64,000 nucleotides of DNA from Mactromeris polynyma (lineage: Eukaryota > Mollusca > Bivalvia > Venerida > Mactridae), in contig JASFXZ010000015.1 in assembly GCA_032209605.1 (NCBI GenBank), forward strand, positions 2,232,001-2,296,000. The letters run 5' to 3'. This document shows positions 1 to 12,200 of the stretch, in pieces. Below the pieces are notes generated by a model that was not told the DNA's origin, did no database searches, and saw only the letters and a list, made by a program, of their open reading frames with translations. The position numbers and the translations under genes were made by a program. Every line of letters begins with the position of its first letter. Positions within the stretch are counted from its first letter, which is position 1.

Positions 1-144
1 TAAAAAGATTTCGGACGAGTCAATTCATAAACATAGGGTAGGCAAGGTGTTTTTGGGCGCGGATGGTTCCTTGGCATTGCCGTGAGAATGTAACATTCAT
101 TCCTTTAAAATAAATGTGTAGCAATGTAAGCCAAATAGGTTGTT

Positions 145-863
145 TAGGGATTTCAATATTCGGTTATTTTGCTAACCGGTTAACCGTTTAATCTTCCGAA
201 CGGTTAACCGGTTAACCGAACATGCCATCCGATACGTGTTTCGTATTTTGCCGTGCATGTTTTTACCATGACACAGGTAAACTATACCTATATTTAGTAC
301 TAGTTCGGTTAGTGTTTTATTTCTGCTACGTGTTGAACATAAATCATAAATACAAAATAAATCAATAATTTCCATTATTTTTAAGAAAACATCATTTTTA
401 TTTCAAGCATTATAATATGATAAATTGAAGTATTCCAAATCACAATTTACTTAACAGACAGTTATAATCTACTCGAATACAACAATGGTAAAACACGAAG
501 TTCAGTGCAATAACAACATCCTTAATCTGTCTATTTAAGTATGCCTAGATTCTAGGACACCAACAGAGTTGTCAGGCTGTCATTTGAAACAAACGACAAT
601 TAAATGACCAGTTCATTACATATTTGTAGCAAATGCATACGTGTCAACTGTTAGTTGCGGATTAATGATTTTGACCCGTTACGTCGCGGTTTCACACCTT
701 TTACGGGACAAAGTATTGAAATTGTTACCACGGATATCTTGCGATATTTTTTTCAAAATGAAAAGTTCATATTTTCAAAAAAATAACGATTAACCGGTTA
801 GAGATTTTACTATCCGATAACCGCATGTTCGAACGGTTAACCGGTTAATCGTTTACATCCCTA
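145..863. mobile_element. hAT-like non-autonomous element with AACCGGTTAACCG subterminal repeats
   Basis: The left end reads TAGGGATTTCAATATTCGG and the right end, read on the minus strand, TAGGGATGTAAACGATTAAC. Both ends then run into clusters of the palindromic motif AACCGGTTAACCG (about 172-222 and 784-850). No transposase reading frame lies inside and I could not identify a clean target-site duplication. The terminal TAGGG and the length resemble non-autonomous hAT elements, but the superfamily call is inference. Confidence 0.5.
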
Positions 864-1151
864 GTTTTATTTATCTCATCTTCAGTAGTAAAAATGAGCT
901 ATGTCGCTTTATTTCGAAGGTAAGACCACCTGGTTAAAAATATCGTACTTCATGGACTAGTTTTTATTTTTTCGTCCATATTTTTACACGATGATCATAC
1001 CGCTTCACACAAAAGAATGGCTTCTTTCAGAACCAGGTTACCAGGGATGGTCATATTATTGAGGCTTTAGTGTTGATTACATAAACAATCTTACTGGTTG
1101 TTAAAATACAATGTAATATTCAGTGAAAAATGTTTGATTTTATTGTTGCAG

Positions 1152-1199
1152 AAAAGACAAAAGGACAAAGATATTAGCGCTAGGGATCGGACTTATCAG
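1152..1199 (+). CDS. possible 48-bp exon, phase 0, unassigned
   Basis: A pyrimidine-rich acceptor (ttttattgttgcag) precedes exactly 48 open bases that end in CAG followed by the strong donor GTGAGA. Translation is KRQKDKDISARDRTYQ. No partner exon could be joined to it, so it may be a chance splice-like arrangement. No function is proposed. Confidence 0.2.
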
Positions 1200-1524
1200 G
1201 TGAGATGTTTAATCATAATCCGGAACAATACAGATATTTTACCATTTAATGTATGGACCAAACCTATCTGACCTACATAGATGTCGTACGAGGGACATTA
1301 CGGAATATTGCCGTCGAATGAGTTTATAATCTCAATGTCGTAATCATCGGCGTATAATAAATTAATAATGAAATTTCTGGATTGACACAAAGAAAACAAG
1401 CGATAATAGATATTTGTATACAACAAGATGGAGAAAAAAACACCAAACACATGAAATATCACAATAAATCTTGGAAGTGACTTGTTTGTCCAATTCATTA
1501 TTGTTCAACATTTTGGGTATTAAC

Positions 1525-2275
1525 AATCCGAATATTTGTTCATAATGTTCATCGAATATCTACAGTGTAAAATGCAAGATGTTCGTATACACTCTCATGA
1601 CGCACATATACTGTCAGAAGAAAACTACTTTCCGCCAATTGTGATTATCTTATTATTACGTGATATCTTGCAAAGGTAGTGGTTAATATACCGCTAGGGT
1701 AGACAATGAACTATGTGGGGTTTAGCACAATATAAACATACATCAATTGACAAACTATCTGCATATGAAAAAGTGGAAAACTTTAATCACAGAACATGAA
1801 ATTGATAAAATACAACATCGATCCTTAGAAATGGAAATTATTCTAGATCAGGTTTGCTATAAGTATTTCAGTGGGAGCAACTTCCTGTACCAGGGGATTC
1901 CCCTTTCTTGCTTCCCGAAGTAAGTTACTATATTTAGATTATTAATTCCCGTTCGGGAAGCAAAACATCACATTTAAGATGATTTTAAAAAACAGTCTGA
2001 AGAAAACTTCTTTACCATTAAGACGTATTTTTGCATTGGTTATCTACCCTGTAAATTTTCACCGTTCAAAACTTTCCTGAATTAGAAAGCATACTTCCCA
2101 ATCGGGTGGAATAAAAACAAACAAAATGGCTAATGAAAGTTGCTCCTACTGTATCTGTAACCCGGATTTTTGTTCACAATTTTCATCGCATGTAAATGTA
2201 TATAGGATAAACACAAGATGTTCCAATACACTTTCATAACGATTCTGTCAGAAGAAAACTATTTCTTTACGTATT
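1525..2275. repeat. imperfect direct repeats of about 115 bp flanking a MITE
   Basis: The stretch 1525-1640 (TTTGTTCATAATGTTCATCG to TGTCAGAAGAAAACTACTTT) recurs diverged at 2160-2275 (TTTGTTCACAATTTTCATCG to TGTCAGAAGAAAACTATTTC). The two copies lie either side of the inverted-repeat element at 1869-2151, so an older duplication probably received a later insertion in its spacer. Confidence 0.5.
1869..2151. mobile_element. 283-bp MITE with CAGT ends
   Basis: The left end CAGTGGGAGCAACTTCC is the near-perfect inverse of the right end, which reads CAGTAGGAGCAACTTTC on the minus strand. CAGT termini fit Tc1/mariner-type non-autonomous elements. The flanks do not show an intact TA duplication. 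There is no coding capacity. Confidence 0.55.
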
Positions 2276-2910
2276 CGAACTCCGGGTAGTTTTGCAATGC
2301 TACAGGATGTCCAGTATCAAAGTGATCGTTTCCCGGCATTTCTTCTGGCAAATAGTTACCGATTTTCTTCGAATTTTCATGCGACGCTCCAATGTTTCTG
2401 AAAAAAGACGGATTTGCATTTGTGTTCCTGCTTCGACGTACAACGTTTCATGACAGAGCACAGATTGCGCGATACTCATGTACTTGTTATATAATATCTT
2501 ATATCTTTCTCAGGAATTGTACATTTATACGCAACAGTATATCAACATTTTTAGGCCTGATTTTTCATTTTGAAAGTGACCGACAAATCTCCAATTTATG
2601 ACAAATGGTGAAAGAATATAAATATTGTTTTCTTTCGTATAGTAATCATGGACACATAAAGAAAAGGGTTAGAATGATACAATAAGTGAGGATGGCCTCA
2701 TTGTTCATCTGATTTCTAAAAAATGATGACTGTCAATGTATTAAACTTGTATTAAGACTTCTGGTGGAAGGCCGATTCAAGTAACCAGTTTGACCTTAAT
2801 TTGTTATCCACTATATAGCTATGTTGAATGGCGTGCGAAGGAATGTCCTCATCAAACATCGTCCAACCACATTCCTCAAAGATGTCGGGGTCAACATTAA
2901 ATAGAATGCA
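2276..2910. other. stretch without a supported gene
   Basis: I see only short open frames without splice or domain support. If the alternative last exon of the VWDE-like gene (2911-2977) is real, this stretch would contain its 3' UTR. I did not find a convincing minus-strand AATAAA close to it. Confidence 0.3.
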
Positions 2911-2977
2911 TTAAGACGTATTTGGTTCCGTTGGTAGTTGTGGTAAATACGCCGTTTGAAGCAAATTACTATTTCGT
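2911..2977 (-). CDS. VWDE-like: alternative 3'-terminal exon of the VWDE-like gene
   Basis: The exon containing the stop at 3099-3101 also holds a usable donor (AAAAG, then GTAATT at 3102-3097). A downstream acceptor (ttctctttag, ending at 2978) would join in frame and replace the ending KKKR-stop with KKKRRNSNLLQTAYLPQLPT and three or four more residues before a TAA at 2911-2913. That gives a 1,175-residue protein with a cytoplasmic tail of about 28 residues. The phase fits and the tail looks protein-like, but only transcript data can choose between the two ends. Confidence 0.35.
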
Positions 2978-3098
2978 CTAAAGAGAATCCCACCTAGCCA
3001 TATGGTAAATCGATATCATTTGAACAATTTAGAACATCTAACACACATGGATGTCTCCAGCCCATAAATCCTATGGACCCAAGTTGGCCAAGCACAAA

Positions 3099-3256
3099 TT
3101 ACCTTTTCTTTTTGTTGCATTTTAGCACAATCACCACCACGCATGCAATGATGACAATACCAACCCCAGACGCAATCAGGGCAACATGAACATCACTTAA
3201 TTGTTCACCACTATTTTCTGTTTTTGTAGATGGAGTTAGTGGTGGTACATTGCATT
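3099..3256 (-). CDS. VWDE-like: VWDE-like exon 20: membrane anchor and C-terminus
   Basis: Residues 1103-1154: a Thr/Ser/Pro stalk (CNVPPLTPSTKTENSGEQ), a hydrophobic helix VALIASGVGIVIIACVVVIV (about 1127-1146) and the stop-transfer tail LKCNKKKR before TAA. This predicts a type I single-pass membrane protein. Relatives such as human VWDE lack an obvious anchor of this kind as far as I recall, so a membrane form is worth noting. A donor overlaps the stop codon (see 2911-2977). Confidence 0.75.
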
Positions 3257-6200
3257 CTGCAAGTTTAGACAAAACAAGAAAATGAGACATATATAAAAAT
3301 AACCATACATGTATATGGAAGCTTCGCCATCGAAAATTAAAAGCAACACCCAGTTAACAATATTTTTGTAAACAAAATACACTCTAGGTACACTAACTCA
3401 ATCAGATCGTGTAAAGTTTGCTAACAGCGGCGCGCAGGAAAGAGTGAAGATCCAAACACGCGCATTTAAAATACTTATTTATTAAAACAGGGTATCAAAA
3501 CGTAGCTACTTAGATTAACTTAGGAAATAAATAAAATTAAGGGTGGGTTTGGGGAATAGCAGTAGACTGTATAAACATTAACATAAATAGTGAAACATTG
3601 TGGAGCTGCATATAAGAATAATAGAAAAACTGTGGATATTTTGGAAAATTTGCAACAAAGCGGCCCCATAGCCTTGCAACTGCCAGTATAATTACTGGAT
3701 GCTGAAACCAGTTCAAAGGCATGCAACTGACAAAAATACCTGAAAGCAAATTTATGGCAAGATACAATCATTTTTGATAATTGTGCGATGATGTGTATTT
3801 ATCTATATTCTACGACGAATAATGATGAATAAAGGACTCACTACTTGTCCATTGCACCATGCTTTCTGGTGAGTAACATACATCGCAAGTTTCATTGTTC
3901 CTCTTTTCTCCGTAGATGAAGCACTGACCATCAATAAAACAAGTGTTGTCCTGAAAAAGCAACAACAATTCGTCTCTGTGTAATTATGTTATTTTCGTGT
4001 TTTTCAATACCACAAAATATACGACACATAATCTTGTGATGGCACATGGTTTTCATAACATGATTGTCTAAAAATGCTACCAACAAATATCATTATTTAT
4101 AATTTATATAATTAAATATTCTCATAGGCAGTTGTCTCCCTTTACAAGTACAAAGATCTCTGCCATCACAAACATTTTAACAGTATTCTGTTATTTCGGT
4201 ATTTTTTTATCTCTGATGTAATATATTACATATTGACACTTTTCTGGTTATAATACAGAGAAATAACACAATGAGGTAAAATGGAAAAAAAAAAACTGAC
4301 ACAACAAATTAAAGATCTTGGTTGCAAGGTTTAATGGTCGCTGTACTCAATGACCAACATCACGTGACGTTCGCGAAGACAAAACTGTACTAATGCTAAA
4401 GGAGATAGGTGCTATGAAATAAGAGACAAAACATGTCAACATCTTCCTATTACATCTGGAGTTATAAATAAGAGGCATGATAAAGTTTGTAAAGTCTTTG
4501 ACCTCTAAGAATAACGTTGACATTTTAGCTAGTCATCAAGATCTTTATTGCAATAGAGATTAAGTTGTCACAGGGAACGCCACATGCACAAGACAAGGCC
4601 TCCCCATTCAGATCCGGGGGACAGCAACAGTCTATGAATCATTAGGAGGTGGTACAATGGCAAACATGCATGGGAACAGGGGGCAAGGAATGGTCCAATC
4701 GACCAAAACAAAAACAACCAAGGTCACATCATCGTATTATGCTGAATTTTTGTTATTTGAACAAAAATATGTCCATAGGACACAGATGCACCCACTTGCA
4801 GCCTTTGTCACACAAGCAAATGCTATTATTCTGCTCATAGTTTGTGAATGGGTATCCAAATTACCAAGTGAACAACTGTACTGATTACGGTGATAAGTAA
4901 AGGACCATAACTTTGCACTTACTGGGCCCAAACATGAAATCGCAGGTGCACAACTACACATGCTGGTGAACATTCCTGTACAGTATGGTGAGTGTAACTG
5001 TTGGAGTTATGCATGACACAAAATCGCACATTCTGTATGCTATGTTTTCAATAAGTCAAGGGCCATAACTAGGCTCACCGAATTATGAATCCCCAGGTGC
5101 AATATAACACATGCTTGTGAACATTCCTGTTAAGTCTTATGACTCTGGCTCATATATTTTTGGAGATATGTGCGACACAAGATTGCATACTCTGTAGGCT
5201 ATATTTTAACCAAGTCAAGGGCCATAACTTTGCACTTATTGGGCACAGCCAGACATGAAACCGCAGGTGAACAACTTCACATGCTGGTGAACATTCCTGT
5301 ACAGTTTAATGACTATGACTCATATACTTTTGGAGATATGAGTGACACAATATTTTGTGATGGACGAAAGGACTGACGGAAGGACGGACGGAAGGACAGA
5401 CAATTTTTGACCAATACAAGTGACCTTTCGATTTATTTGACCAGTATCTTGAACAGAAACATAATACAGTTATAGTGATTGTTTGATCCGGGTACAATTG
5501 TTGCCAGCATTAAAGAGTTACTAAACCTGACAAACGCGCAGGACAAACGCGCAGAGCGACTAATATATAGCACAAATATGTGGTCTACAAACTGATATAT
5601 AACTTGAAGATGAAAGTAAATATACCCAATACATACCTTCAATGAAAATATCAATTGACCATTAGGCAAGACAGTGTACTGTTGACATTTCGAATCGTAA
5701 ACGTACACACTTCGACTTTGACCAAAATGGTCTTCAACATTGCTGATGGAGATTTCGTATCGTACCACGAACTCTCCAACAGAAGCAGATCTTTTCATGC
5801 GTCCCTCCATTGCGTTCGGGCAGCAAAACCCGTCAAATAAGCTTTCATATTCACCCGGAACAGTTGTATCGTGTTGAAGCGTAGCTGAGCCATCCAGAGA
5901 GATCTGAAACATTGTATCACGACAATGAACACGCGTAACGTTATTTATACAGAAGTAGAATAAAGGAGAATGTATTAAGTGCATTCGAAAACTTTGAAAA
6001 CGTAAAATACAACTATTGTACTAAAAATTCAGATTCTATAAAACTTCAATTAGTAATTATTAACATAGATTGTTGTGCAACTTCGAGGGTCATGCAATAT
6101 GTAATGCAACATATCAATTAATTTAAATAATACTGATTTTAAAACGGAAGTTCTTGATATATTACCTGATAAGTGAAACACAGAAACACGCTTTTCAAAT

Positions 6201-9200
6201 CAGAGGTTTTCGCAGTTTGCATATTTCAGCGAATCGAATCTAAATCGGCGAAGTATGACAGCTGCAAACATGTGAGCAGAATGAAAAACGCGAAACATTG
6301 TACTACCAACAATCTTTATTGTACATTATCACTCACCTCGTGTGTTTTTATGTTGCATACGAAATCCTCGAGGAGACCGCTGGAGAAGACATGTAAACAT
6401 TCATGACAATCCAGACCATGACTGAGGTCACACGTCCCCTCTCCGTCAATGTATGTAATCTCCAAAGGATCAGACTTTCTCAGAAAGCAAGAATCACCGT
6501 CGAAATCGTCATAACAAACACACATGCCTATTAAAGCATAATCAATATGAGTTCCTTGAAAATACGCAAACACAACTTTTGAAGGACACAAAACAATCTT
6601 ACTATAAAAGTCACCATATACCACACGAATGAGTGAATTATATTTCTAACATTCACAATTAAATTTACCAAACATAATTATACTATAAATAACATAATCA
6701 ACTAATGTATACGTCAATTGTATTTCGAACATTTACAATATACTGTGAGTTTGTCAATGTATATATTCAAGGTCATATATGTCACAAATCTTATTACATA
6801 ACTATATTAGGTACGTGGTAAAATGGAAAATGACAGGGGAGACAACTCATGACATTTAAAACAAAATGCAGAATTTCAATACCGACAAACTACGTTCTTA
6901 GCAATATACATTTTATAAGTAAACACCATTTATACCGTTAACACAGTCCCCGTTGCCATTACATTCAAGTGGACAAGTGGCTTTTTTAAAACTTGCTACA
7001 ACATCCCCTTTGGTTTCTCGGTATGTTCCATTTCTACCAATCTCACTTAGGATCGAAGTTGACCATGTGGAAAAGTGGGCTTCTGCCCAGAACGTGTCTC
7101 CATTGTCAAGCTGGAGGTATGCAGTATTTTAAAAATAAACAATACATGAACAAATTCAGCTCAGACTAAAGCTTAGTTGTACTCTTATGATGATGCCGAG
7201 CAGGAAATGCCACATGAAAAGGCACAGCCGCCCTAAAAGTACATGGTGACATGACAAACATACATACAAGTACACAAATAAAGGATCAGAAAAGAACATA
7301 AAGTTTGTGATATGTGAAAATACGAGTACCAGATTGGAATGGTCAGTTGCAAAAACGCCAAGGGAATTTGATGATGTTGAGTTGGACACACTTCCTGAAA
7401 CTGCATGTCAGGCATATAATCTCAGAATAATAATTTGACTCAGTGTGATGAGAACCTTGTTAAATGTGGCCTCGCCTACGCCACTATTGCTGCCTTTTAA
7501 GACATTGCAACACGGTAGAGATCGACACCATCGATATGACAGGTCTACTGTTTGGACTATATAAATATGACTATGGCGTGTAATCTCAGACTTTTAATTA
7601 GACAATAATTTTAATTCAGTGAACCTACCGCTACATCTTTCGCGCACGCTATTAGGTCGTTTTCCACAGAAACATTTGGTAATTCATCTGCTAGTTGATA
7701 CGTTGCTTTAGAACTAAAGTAGTCCAGGCATAGCTGATAAGCTTCAGTATCAGACACTGTTGTTGTTGTTGTGCTTCGCTGCAAACAAAGTGTTTTAATG
7801 AAATAGTCCAAAGCTAGCAAACATTCGATATTCTTACATAATATAAACACTCAGCTAGGGGCATCCGCAGTCAAGTGGATGTGCTCACTGACTTTAAAGC
7901 ACTGGATACTCACTGCGGGTTTGATACCCTCCTGCGATGTAGAATATGTAAGAAGCAATCAAGCTGGAAGGTTGGAGGTTCTGCCCAGACTCTCGCCTGG
8001 GGTCTATCACCACCCTAAATGCTACGTGGCCCTAGCTGCTTGTATGTACTAAGACCCCGTAATAAAACAATGATATGCTAACATGTAATAATACTGCGTC
8101 ATAAAGGTTTTACATGTTCTATGGGTTCTTAAAAAGAGACGCAGTCATTTTTGTGTTTGTGTAATGCAATTACAGAGAAACCCGATCTATCAGAAGTTTT
8201 GGACAAATACTATTTTTATCAATATTACTATCATCCTGCGGTTTATTAAAGATTCAAACAGCTGCTGGACATAACTTACTTTTCGTACGGGTCCAGCATG
8301 ACTATGAGCTTCATCGATAATTTGCAATATTCGTTGTGTGTTCCACTTGTGTCTGTGTACAGAGCGTTTTGGTCGAATACGGCAAGTTTTCCTTTCGCCT
8401 TCAATGTTTGGAGTTTGACACGTTGCATATTCGGCAGTAAAGCACTCGGCTTCCCCAGTTGATTTGTTTAAGGCGCGTGAACAAACACACACACGAATCT
8501 GTTCTGAAATCTCTGGCAGTTGATACGAAGGACTAAACATGTTTTGATTCTGATTTTCAATTCTGTAAAGGGATACAATAAAATATATCTATAGAGAATA
8601 TCGATATTAAGGGAGTTAATCGATGAGGTTTTTTACCGTAATCGAGTATGTGGAAAGGGAGGTTACTAAGTATGTCGTTAATAGCACTTGTGCAAATTAA
8701 TATAATACGCGTTTCTTCGATAAGCATTTGTTTTTCTATAACCCAGCAGTAAACTTTTGAGAATAATTTTACTATAATTTTACGAAAAACGTAGCGTAAC
8801 TGCGGTTTAGCGACATGTCGTAAACGCGGAATCCGTCGACGATTGTAAACAAAATGGCTAGAGGGGTTAAGTTTAAGTGCGCCAAACAGAAGCGCCGGAT
8901 TGAAAATGCGAAAGAAGCCGTGAAAAACTATTTTTCAACGACTGAAGATTAATGATCTAGGCAGTAGTGGTTTAGAGGTCTAGACGGAGACCGGAGGCAG
9001 CGAGCATGCCTACTGTAGTAAAGCCGACAAGGGTGATCATGTCAGTGCCATGTATTTTGACGATTCACCATCATTGTTCACGCCTGTGAGGAGTGCCAGG
9101 GGAGATGATTGGAGGGAGGGGTGCCCTGTTGTTGATCTTGCAGTCCTTGCTGATGCATTATCAGCCTGTAAGAAATGTGACGTCCCTCTACAATTACGAC

Positions 9201-12200
9201 AGTCAACATCGCTGATAAACTATGGATTGTCTGCTATAATCAAGGTAATGTGAATGCTTACTGATCTAAAATACTCATTGCTGTGTCTATAGTTATGTTG
9301 AGTTTAAATGGGACAAACGATTTGGAAAGACCAAAGTACGTACTTGATATCTGTATGCAATTATAACGTGTATTATACTGATGACACTGAATATCGGTGG
9401 AAACCGAAAATGTACTATGCTAGTTTTCGTGGCACATTTGTTTACATCGTAATGTTAAGCATTTTTTAGGTATTCCAGACCAAAATATTTTTGATATCTA
9501 ATGTTTTACAGTTGTCACACTTCCTAACCTGTGGAGCAGCCACATTTGAAAATTTAAATGCTGTCCAAAATTACTATGACGGCTTATTTATAAGCATAAT
9601 ATTTTATAATGCAATAGTACAGAAGCAGTATATTTTTTTTAAATTTTCAACCCGACTTTTACCAGATATGTCACTGATGTCAGACAGTCAGTCACATTTG
9701 GCAAAACTTAGTATTTCAGTCTGTTTTTTTCCAATGCATCAAAAATGCTTGATAACGTTTGTTTTCAACTAGAATTAAATAAGTAATATTTGTAATATTC
9801 AACATTTAAACTTTTGATGCGCAAGCCTTTATTCATTATTGGAATATCAACAGTTTAATTATTTTAACAGGTTCCATGTTCCAACACAGTTTGTCAGTAT
9901 ATCAACAATTTGCCGAATGGAAAACGCACTAACAGGGCCTGGGATTCCAACACAAAGTTGTCATTAGGTAATGATTGATTAAAATTTACTGATAGACATT
10001 CCTAAAGAAAGTTTGAACTGCAATGCAGTTATAATTACATGATAAGTTCAGAACATACAAGTTTATTAAGAGAGGAATAGTGAACACTTTTATGCTACAT
10101 AGTGATTCATTCACCATTAGCAAGCATCTATGTATGCTTTTTGTGTAATTCTACTAGAAAAAGTTAAAGTGATGTATATATACATGTATTCTATTTGTGT
10201 TTAAATTGTTTGTGTAGTATCTATGTGATGTTAGCTGTATGCTAAGTAAAACTTGCTTGACACCAAAATACTATGGCATTAACTGAAGTGGTATACATCA
10301 TATTGCAAACAGTACACATGTGAACATCTACCTTTTTTGAGAAATAATACTTGTCAATAATTATCATATTGCCTTTGTATACAGTCATTGTACATGCTGG
10401 GATTGGAGTAAGACAACTCACAGCCTACTGTCTGAGCTAAACATCCCTACTGTCAGTGAAAGTTCTCTGAGAGCACGACAAAATCAAGCTGCTATGTAAT
10501 ATACATGTGTAGTTTGTATTTTAATGCATCTGTACTAATGAAAATAACTGTCAAAATTTCATAATATAAATTACCTTTTCTTATCTGCCATAATGTATTG
10601 TCAAAACTTGAAACAAAAACAAATTTATTGAAAACTGTCTTAATACTGTTCATGTACAGTTAAATATTTGATTGGATATGTGTAATCTTGCATACAAATT
10701 GAATAGTTCAGCACTCGTAAAATATATAACTAAATTTATTGAATAATAATAATAACCAGTTGTATGAAATAATTTTTTTCTAAAAGAAATGCAACACCTT
10801 ATTGTCTCATAATTTCAAAAACAACATTTTTTGTACATGTATATTTTGATCTCTCAACTGCTGTTTTATCTTAAACAGGAAGTGGGTTTGAGAATGTTGC
10901 TGAGGAGTCCATGGAAGATGCTGCAAGAGAAGAGATGGGATTGACTGCATAGTAAGTTAATATGAATTTTATGGCTGGGAGCAAATATTGCCATTAACTA
11001 AGGACCCTGAACTTGTTAAACAAACAGATGGTACCTTATTGAATGAGGTAATTAATTGGTATGACTTTCTTTGAGATTTAGGCTGTAGTGTAAATGATAC
11101 TGTGTTAGTGGTATAAAATTAATTGGAGTAGCTACAAGTAGATGTTTGGAGTCTCTGCATTTTTATTATGAATAAGCTGAGGAATTTGAAAAGCATAAAT
11201 ATAGTTATATCAATTACACACTAATTCTGAAGCGAGTAGCCAGTTTTGTGACAGCTGGAAATACACTAAGTAAATTGGTTTGAAAGCAGTTTTCATTATG
11301 CATGTTTACATAAAAATATTTGGGTAATTTTTAACACTTAACATTTAACATAATCAGGAAAACTATCAAACATAGAGCACTTTATTGTTTGAATTCATTT
11401 CAGAGAGGCCTTCATAAAAAACACTACTTTTGGTGTTTATGTAGTGTTATGCTATGAAAATCACATTGCAGGTGTAAAGACTTAGACCTTATCCTTAAAT
11501 ATTGCTAATGCTATTGTGAATTCTAGGAAATCCAGCACATTAGGCCTTACTGTCAGTGTAGATGGAGCATGGCAGAAAAGGGGAAGCGGAAGGGGATATG
11601 ACAGTTTATCAGGTTTTTTGTATTGAGTTAAGAACCCATTTACAATAGCATTTCATTTATGTATTGCTGTCAGTTGACTTAAACAGTGTTCCTGGGTTAT
11701 CATTTATTATCAATCTGAAGATGAGACTTGAACATATTGGCAATCAAGAGCCATCCCTACTGAGCTACTTAGCAGAACAGCTGATGGTGAAATATCACGT
11801 CTGCTAGTATATACAAACACTGGTAATCATTGAGATCAAAAAGCACTATATTTAATTAAACATTATGTATTTTTTCAACTTAAGTTTCTCTTAGTTAATA
11901 TGGCTGAGGTTTAATGACATGCACATGTGATATTCTGTAAAATATGTTTAGTTTGAGAACAATGACATCATTGAAATGTAAACTATGTTAATTATATTTT
12001 CAAGGACACTGCTCTATGATAGGAAAGGAGACAGGAACAGTGGTTGGTTGTGTTACACACAGTAAATAGTGTAAGTCGTGCGATACTGCCATTAGAGAAA
12101 ACAAAACACCAAAGCCCCATGACTGTTGCAAGAATGGGAAAGCAATAGTAAAGCCATGGAGCCAGACATGGTGATTGACATAGTGTCATCACATTCCAAA

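Noticed and set aside
4649..5376. Short plus-strand frames of 63-75 codons
   Set aside because: They fall within dispersed and tandem repeat units.
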